Assembly (NCBI GenBank): GCA_021018995.1
Contig: CM037590.1
Span: forward strand, 101,619,097-101,683,096
Reading direction: 5' to 3'
DNA: 64,000 bases
Origin: Chloranthus sessilifolius
Lineage: Eukaryota > Streptophyta > Magnoliopsida > Chloranthales > Chloranthaceae
In this document: one piece after another, positions 56,609 to 64,000 of the stretch
Position numbering within the stretch: position 1 is the stretch's first letter
Layout: every line of letters starts with the position of its first letter
The notes under the pieces: model-generated
What the model was told of the DNA's origin: nothing
The model's input: the letters and a program-made list of their open reading frames with translations, nothing else
Database searches by the model: none
Translations under genes and position numbers: made by a program

Positions 56609-58674
56609 GGGGCTTAGGATGTATCATTTGGCATTAGATTTTCTGTTTTAGGAATTTTAGTTTCAAATTCTGTTTTTAGATCGCTGATTTTTTTTTCTTT
56701 CGTAGGTTAATGTGTCCTCGTTTTACTGATTTCCGTCATTTTTCTGTGAGTATAGTTAGTTTCTAACTTTGTTTCCCTATTTTGCATTCACAAATTCTAT
56801 TTTTGTATCAACACTTTTCTTTTTCTTTTTTAACTTTGTATTCAGTCCCTTACCTTGCTTTTACTGTTTCTCTGTTATTAGGATTAGTTTCCTTCCATTT
56901 GCTTTGCAGTTCTTTTATTTTTCTGATCATAAATTCAGTTTTTAGATTTTATTTTGTAGCAGTTCTAGCTTAGTTTTGTTATTTTTTTGTTTTATCATTA
57001 ATTTCCTATATTTATATAACATTTTTTTTCCCTTTTCCTTTCTTCTTTTATCCTGCTGCCCCTCGTTTCTCAGTGTCTAGAACATTGAGGACAATGTTCA
57101 TCTTAGGTTTGGGGGTATGGCAGGCATGCCAATAAAATAATTTAATGCTTGATGCAGCTTATGATCAGCAGAATTTTTGAAAATGAAGTAATCTCGCACC
57201 TGTTTTTTTGAAAAATGAGGAAGTTAAAACTTTTTAAAATTAATTTCTAGTGTAATTCTAATACTTTCATGAAGTGAATGTCAGAAAATTTCCAAAAGAA
57301 AATTGATGTTTTAGTAAACCTAAAAAGAGAGAAACCAGTGATGATATACCTCAGGAATTTGATAGAAAACCACACCCAGTGAGATTTGGGCCTGAAATGT
57401 ATTCTTTGGAGGTATAAATTGGAAATTTTTTCTTTAGGGATGTTGAACACGCTTGTTATCGTGAGAAGTTACACATATCCAAGTTAAAATATCTTGGACA
57501 ATCATGATATTAAAGACATGATGTAAGGCCTCCTTTTGGACAGTTTGAACTTCAAAAGCCCAACCTTTTGAAACGCCTTGATACACACCAATTGAGCTTT
57601 ATAAATCCAAGATTTCTTTAAAACCTCATCAACCTCATTTAGCCTAACCCTCACTCGAGAATTCGTAAGGTAAAGGAAAGAAAGTCAAGAAAGGTGAGTT
57701 GGGTATTTGGTAAAAAAAAATTAATTGAAGGCAATGTTGTATCAGCAGAAGAAATGTGGCATTCCAGTCAATGTTGCTTTGAAAAAAAAAAAAAAAAAAA
57801 AGAAAAAGAAAAGGAGAAGGCATTTCATTGGAAGTTTGAAAAAGAAAGAGAAAAAGATGGCCACTTTGGCTCTGAAAATTCAAAGAAGAAGATGAAATTG
57901 TGCTGAATTGAAGAAGGTGTTTCTATCACCTCCTTACCTTGATTGACTTCTTAATTTTGAACTCCATTCCACCCCTTTATTCTTGATAAATTTCACCCAT
58001 AAGCCACATTACAACCCAAGCTAAAGTCCTTACTGATCAATGATGGATTGAGCTGTCACATGGAGATAAGGATTTGTATAATCTATGGTGAAAAAAGTAG
58101 TAAATTCAGAATTTTAAAGCAATGCCTATGCTCCTGCTTACAATCCTATTTGAGGACTGTAATTGCTCTTGAGTTGTGTGAAATAGTGCAACCCTCATAT
58201 TTGCATGGTGAGTGAAAACCCTGGTGAGAGTTGAGTTTGAAATCAAATTATTTGGGGTAACATCAAAACTGAATTCTCAAATAGAAGGCAAGCTTTTCAT
58301 TAATTTTTCTTGTAAAAACTTTTTGACACCAACTGAGTGAATGGTAAAGGAATTACAGCAGAATTTTAGTTTTGAACTGATGTTTTCTTGAAAATCTTCT
58401 TACAACCTGACTAATGCAGGTGTGAATAATCTGATTGGATGAAAGTTTGCTTTAACAGAACTGCATTGATCTTAACTGATTTATTGGAGAAGTTTGTGGG
58501 TACCTTCACTGAAAACCCTCAGGAGACTTCACTCCTCCACTAGGGATCACCTAGGGGTTTAAAAGGCTTGTTGCATATGCTAAATGCAACTGTGCTCCCT
58601 ACAAAAATGGCTTTTCATTCTATTTTTAAATTTTGTCTTTGCTCAGGGACTAGCAAAGCTTAGGTTTGGGGGTG
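55537..58674 (+). other. Internal region, second copy
   Basis: It parallels the first internal copy base for base over most of its length. Differences are an expanded T-run (56576-56607), loss of about 60 bp near 57033, and many small changes at CTG/CAG sites. The CATTGAGGACAATG / TTTGGGGGTATGG motif lies at 57083-57120 and the polypurine tract just before 58675. No protein domain is recognisable. Confidence 0.6.
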
Positions 58675-60593
58675 TGTTGAGAACTGGAAAATACCATTTT
58701 TCACCCCTTAATCTGGGCCTTGATAGACCCTTGAGAGAACTAAATAAGTGTTTTAAGTGTTTGCTTTACAGCTAACAATAAAGGCAGGCTTAACCTTGAA
58801 AGTAGCTTAAAAGTGCCAAAAAGATGATGACCCATCTTGATCTGGAGGAAGAAGGAGAAAGGACAACCTCACGGGCTGTCAAAATGCCTAAAATAAAGAG
58901 GACAAAGGCCTGGTTTCAACCTGGAAAGAGGTTTAGAGCTATTCAAAAAGAAGAATGCACTACAGAATGCTATTCGTAAAGGTCTCCAATCTTTGCGAAA
59001 AGGTCCCCAAGCTCTGCAAAAAGGTCTCCAATCTTTGCGAATAGATCTCTAGAAGTTACAGTTCTTTTTGAAAAGGTCTCCAATCTTTGCGAAAAGGTCT
59101 CCAAGCTCTGCGAAAAGGTCTCCAATCTTTGCGAATAGATCTCCAGAAGTTATAGTTCTTTTCGAAAAGGTCTCCAATCTTTGCGAATAGATCTCCAGAA
59201 GTCACAGTACCTTGCGAAAAGTTCTCCAAACTGTGCGAAATGATATCCTGAAGATTCTCAGCATCTGTAAGGGCAATTCAGTAATCTCTGCACGCGCCCC
59301 AATGCATTTAAAAGCCCAGGGACATTCCGGAAGATTCTGAGCATGAACCAAAGGCATAATCTACCCCACATGAGCACCCAGAGATGAAATAACTTGGCGG
59401 GAACTTCTAGAAACTCTAACAGACTTTCAAAATGCATAACAGAATTGATGCCTTTTTCACTTGATTGGCTGAACCAGATCGAGGAATTCTGATTGGTCAG
59501 AACAGATCTGGATCCTCGTGCTCGACCACCATTGGCCAACACAGATCTGAGCACCTCTGATTGGTTGATACACATCTGAGCTGGACTTAGGGAAAACTAT
59601 AAATAGACGAAGCATTTGCCCAATTTGGGCATCCAGATTTCGAGTTTCATTTCTATTGCCCCATTTCCAATTCAGATAGCTTGTTTGAAATTCCTATAAT
59701 AGCCTAACTTTTATTTGTACTTGAGAGCTGTGAGATACTTTTGTAATTCAAAAGAGAAGTGTATTCAAGACTACAAATCCGAGAGCTGTTTAAGCTGTGC
59801 TCTGTAATTGTAATGGTGAATTTGAAAAGGTTACTGTGAACCGTACGTTCTCAATTGGATTCGTGTTGAGGGTTCCCTGTGATCTCCTTATTGCACTAGA
59901 CTCCTTTAGATTTACTGTTTTTAAGCAATTTCCCTTAATTCATTATCCCTGTGAGAATTTGTGTTTGTAACCTAATCTCTCACAGCATTTGTAGTGGTGT
60001 TTCTCGTTCTGAATTAAGGGTTCAGATTAAAGACTATTGGATGGTCTGTGGCCATTGAAGTGGACAGACCATAGCCATAAGTTTAACTCTAATCCTTGAG
60101 TTAGATTACTTTCTCTTGCATCTGTGCTGGTAGCCAAATGAAGATTGGATAATATCTCATTTGTTCTACATTTATTCTCATTTTGTAATCAAGTACTAAA
60201 TCGAAGTTAGATATTATTTCTCCATTCTTATTAATTTACATCAAATCTCCCCAACTCGGATCTGGATCATTTAGTTTAATCTTTACTTTTATCATTTAGT
60301 TAACGTGACAAATTCAACCTCCCATCTTATGTGCTTTGTAGATAGGATCAGAGGTCAGATCTGGTAGCTCAGATCTGAAGGTTTATCTTAAATTTTAAAT
60401 CAATTCCCTGTGGACGATCTTTTACTCACTTACATTTAAAACTTGCTACAATTGGCCCTGATCTTGCAGGCTAATTCACTTCTATCTGTGCTGATATTTC
60501 TTTACTCTTTTTAATATTCTAGATTCATTATAACTTAGCAGTTGCAAACCTGTTTTCAAAACACAAATAAATCAAGCACATTTAGAATGAACA
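58675..60593 (+). repeat. LTR copy C of the Athila-related element
   Basis: 1919 bp, the right LTR. The TATA box is at about 59597-59606 and the short-unit array at 58973-59232. It appears the least disturbed of the three copies. It ends GAATGAACA, followed by AGA and the GGCGA flank. Confidence 0.85.
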
Positions 60594-60601
60594 AGAGGCG
60601 A

Positions 60602-60661
60602 CTCTATATTTTTCATACGAGCACATCGTCGCGACAGGATCGTAAAAAATCCACGGTTGCA
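60602..60661 (+). repeat. Third Ogre-type LTR, right end
   Basis: CTCTATATTTTTCATACGAG, then GCGACAGGATCGT and CCACGGTTGCA match the last 60 bp of the LTRs at 22314 and 43324. It resumes exactly where the left part was cut at 48648. Confidence 0.8.
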
Positions 60662-63600
60662 CAGTTTCTTTGAGAGATCACAAGTGTGTACCGCAGAACT
60701 AATATGAAATGCTTGACTTTCTGATCTTTCAAAGCAAACTAAATAATAAAGGAGTATTCGCGGGCCTTTGACAGTAGTCGAGAGGTGTAACCACAACCAT
60801 GGGTGCATATCACATCCCATTGCATGTTGCGACCTTTTGCATATCGCAGTCAAACGGGGGGAAATTGACACAAACGAGGTACCGGTGGTGTCATACCAAT
60901 ATCAAGAAGCAAGGTCAAGTGACCAAATAATATGGTGTAATATGATGGCGAAGGCTTTCATAGATCATGTCAGACCGAGTGAGTCATTGTTCACACCAAC
61001 AACGCGTCAGGCGTCCCTTTCCAGTAAACATTTGTGATTTCTCTAAGTTGAGTATATTTGGTGTTTGATTTTCCAAGGGAAAGAACGGATTGGGGTGATG
61101 AGAGATAGAATTTTAATAGATAGGGGTTTTTAAAAATTCAGGCTTTAACTTAAGATCAATTCGATAAAAAACTTTGGAAAATGTGGCTTTCGAGATGTCA
61201 CTGAGCAGGTCCATCGGTATGGGATTTGGAGACCTGACCTTTATTTGGATGTCAAGATGACACTCGCTATGCCAAAAATACACCTTCTAACCTTCTCAAG
61301 GACACTGATGATTGTCTCTTATGGGAGGACTACAGTAGTTTCGTGAACCATGAGTGTGAGGTTTTGAAAACGTTTGACTTAATATTAGCTAACTATATTT
61401 TATAAGAATATCGAATGGGAAGACAATGATACTTACATGATTTATTATCCGCGGGAGGCCTTCATAGTATTTGTGATGGACTCTGATGGTCGTTGGTGTG
61501 ATGGGACATTTGGGAGGCTTGCATATTGTTGATGTTGCGATGGGACATTGGTGGTCTTTCCTTCCTTCGGTGGCTTTTTAGGTTACGCGATGGGACGGTT
61601 GTTTTAGTTTGGTGATGGGGCCGCGTCGTGACAGGACTTGTTCTTAATACAGTCGGTGCGGTGGAACTTTTGATGTCGCATTAGGACATTGGCGGACCTC
61701 TCTTCTGGTTGGTGTGTGAGATTACTGTCAAAATGCCTGGAGGAAGACAATTGTTAAGAGGGCGTTCTGGGAGCATGCGAAATCACACAACCACCCACAT
61801 CGTCCAAGTTAGTTGACTTTGTCACCTCTTGGACTACTATTCCCATTGTTTAATTTTTCCACATGAACTCAAAGTCTTCTTGTTGGCGTTGTGTACATTA
61901 CCTTTTTTAATGCTAGGGACGATTTCTCATATTGTTCCATTGGTAAGAACCTTCGACTCCTGGGTGTCATCACTGTTGTCTTCGAAGTCAAATCCACCCA
62001 ATGTTAAGAAGCAGTTCCCTTAGCAGTGAGAAGTTTTGTGCCAGATGATCGTGGAGGGTATGAAATTATGGGTGGTAATATATTTGATCTCTAACTTTAA
62101 AAAAGAGTATAATTTGTAGACTATTTCGATTTCATTGAGAGTACACTGGTGTTTTTCTTGATGATAACAAATAGATGGGTCCGTTTTGTTCTCCATTAAA
62201 TCGGCTTCAGTCACCTCTTCTTCAATGGAGTCGACATTTAGACTTTGGGTGGAGTTACATCTTGGAAGGGTCTATCCAGGGGGAATCATTGTTATCTCCA
62301 TCTCCACCATCAGTGTCATCATCATCATAAGCGTTGGTCAGGGCACGGGTCTCTTCCTTGGTTAGTAGTTTGACACTTCTTCTTGGATTTTGAACAATGC
62401 TGATGGAGCTGTGCCTTGTCAGAAGTAGTGTATTCATCACCGTCCTCATCATCATCATTTCTTGACTTCGAGTGGTGTGTGTCCAGTCCCTGACTGGTTA
62501 GACTGGCTTCTTCCTTCTTTGAGGTGGCTGCGATGGGACAGTGGGGGAATGGTTTCGATCACTGTGGGATATTATTTACTCTGTTTATTTATTTGTTATG
62601 GGATAGTGAGAGAATGGTCCCCCCTTTCTTCTGGGGTCTGTGTCATGACTTTGTCCTTGTTATCACTTTATTATCATTTAGGTGTTGCTTTTATTATTTT
62701 ATTTTATGCTTTTATCGCGATGGGACTTTTTTATCATTTTGGCTTGTTGCCTTTTTTTAAATATCTACTTTTCATTACAAGGAAAAAAATAAGGCAACAG
62801 GGAAAACAAATAACTGAAATAAAATCCTAAAAATGATAAAAAAATGCCCTAGTATAGGAGTTTGATAGGATAGGCAGCGTGATGTCTTTGGTAGTCTTCC
62901 TTGAGTGATGATCTTATTGTTTTACATCCAACTACTGAACAAGGTGGGTTCACAACATGGCAATTCAACCCTTCTTCTGAAATAATAAAATGCCCCAGTG
63001 TCAAGTTGCAATGGAGCTTTCTTGGGTTTCACGAGGGTTCGGGGCTGGTCTGTGCGTGTAGGGAGCTATGGATATATTTGGGGAGTTAGTTTCAAAGAAA
63101 GTCTTCTCATAGTATTGTCGCATCGGATGGGGTCTTAGTTATTTCAGCTGTATACTAGGTTTCACCTTCGATAGTGATTATCATGTCCGGTAGTTTTAAT
63201 AGGAGTGAGGTGAGTGGTAAATAGGGGGTGATTGCATCATTCACCATTCACAAGTTTTTAGTTTTATTTCCAAAATATCTTAGAAAAAGTTTTGACTCAT
63301 CGCCTGAAGATGAAATAAAAAGGGTGAAAGAGGGCTAACGCTTAATGATGTGGGGTTAGTCTCTTACTCAACAACTTTTTAAAAGAGATAGTCAACAACC
63401 CTTTTCTCGGATGGTGTGTGTGTGGTGCCATAGTTGAGCTCTCCATCATGTTTCAGCACTATCAAAGTCTTACATTCTATGGTCAGTAGAAGTTTATCCT
63501 CCTCCCACCACTGTACGACGATATCTAGTAGTGTGAGAATACCAGGGATGCCCTCGTAGTTCACTTATACTTTCCTAATAAGAATACCAAAAATGTCCTC

Positions 63601-64000
63601 ACAATTTACGTATGCTTCCCTAAACTCATTGACGTGTTCACTCGTTGTGTGATCTCACTCAGTTATGCTTCTTGATTGAACCTAACATCTTCATTTTCCA
63701 TGCTCTAACGTCTCCTCCAATGGCGGGATAAGGGGCAAGAATTTGGTATTTTCTATGCTTTAAAGAAGTCTCATATTTCACTAATCCTTTTGATCAAATT
63801 GCCTGAATAAGAAGGTGTGCAATGAGTCAAAAAGTTCTAAACGATAATTTCAAAGAATAATGATGTACGACCGATGAATGACTTATGATGACTATGGGGG
63901 TGATGTGTATGAGCTCTGTATCTGGCTATAGGTCATGACGACTGCTATCTCAGGGATAGTATTTCCTTAGGAACATGGCATTCCAAGGGCTGGGGAGTTC
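60662..64000. other. No recognisable gene
   Basis: Only short open frames are present. One on the minus strand (62458-62255) has an acidic stretch (AYDDDDTDGGDGDNNDSP) and matches nothing I know. The decamer GCGATGGGAC or close variants recurs at about 61497, 61537, 61582, 62531 and 62717, suggesting a degenerate repeat. No polygalacturonase exon that could follow the one at 43358 was found. Confidence 0.4.

Larger units (their letters stand above)
48649..60593 (+). mobile_element. Athila-related non-autonomous element, tandem LTR-int-LTR-int-LTR
   Basis: Three LTR copies (48649-50504, 53660-55536, 58675-60593; each starting TGTTGAGAAC or close and ending GAATGAACA) enclose two copies of one internal region (50505-53659 and 55537-58674). 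The period is about 5.0 kb. Each internal region begins with a TGGCGCCGYTGCCGGGGA primer-binding site, the tRNA-Asp type used by Athila, and ends with a polypurine tract TTTGGGGGTG. No gag or pol domain is recognisable in about 3.15 kb, so it is non-autonomous (LARD-like). The whole block is flanked by GGCGA (48644-48648 and 60597-60601), with three additional bases (AGA) before the right copy. It is inserted in the third Ogre-type LTR. Confidence 0.8.

Noticed and set aside
62462-62830. Membrane-protein-like frame of 122 codons
   Set aside because: The hydrophobicity comes from T-rich DNA. There is no recognisable family and an overlapping frame is similarly hydrophobic.

Overview
This is plant nuclear DNA, almost certainly from a repeat-rich angiosperm. 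The evidence is the set of element types (CACTA, hAT-type MITEs, Ogre/Tat-type and Athila-type LTR retrotransposons), the AT-rich introns with GT..AG borders, and fragments of plant-type genes. The species cannot be named from the sequence. No complete, intact protein-coding gene is visible. The window is a nested stack of mobile elements with a few stranded host exons between them.

Layout. 1-7.7 kb: weakly coding-like debris, tRNA-derived SINE-like pieces, one clean terminal exon on the minus strand (3055-3220) and a decayed RPA1-like gene (5915-6880). 7685-16096: a CACTA transposon of about 8.4 kb with a TAA target duplication; no transposase is recognisable, but it carries several exon-like pieces of an unidentified host gene. 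16.1-20.7 kb: MITEs, foldback elements, SINE-like pieces and AT microsatellites. 20686-43324: an Ogre/Tat-type Ty3/Gypsy retrotransposon of 22.6 kb with both LTRs and a 5-bp target duplication (CATGT). It has a decayed gag with a long Pro/Gln-rich repetitive N-terminus, then protease, RT-RNase H, a second RNase H and integrase. Downstream of integrase it carries two genes on the opposite strand. One is DUF7745-like. The other is a seven-coding-exon gene with a plant mobile domain (PMD), whose introns are all phase 0 and still have GT..AG borders. 43358-43543: exon 1 of a polygalacturonase-like gene, with the retrotransposon ending 33 bp upstream of its ATG. 43.6-47.05 kb: a foldback MITE, a low-complexity repeat and a minus-strand LTR of another Ogre-type family, itself split by a hAT-type MITE. 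47055-60661: a third Ogre-type LTR, split by an Athila-related non-autonomous element arranged LTR-internal-LTR-internal-LTR (48649-60593). 60.66-64 kb: nothing recognisable.

The most unusual signal is a set of short near-perfect palindromes of about 23-30 bp. In the Ogre-type element they lie as arrays upstream of the TATA box in both LTRs. They occur again in three internal clusters: upstream of gag, upstream of the DUF7745-like antisense gene, and upstream of the PMD antisense gene. Two other Ogre-type LTRs in the window carry arrays in the same place, but all of their palindromes have a different core sequence. This suggests a rapidly turning-over, family-specific cis-element used by several transcription units of one retrotransposon. 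That is inference and needs experiment.

A caution on data quality: the two tandem copies of the Athila-related element differ preferentially at CTG/CAG trinucleotides, often by small indels that leave CG. This looks more like basecalling or assembly error at methylated CHG sites than like ordinary mutation.
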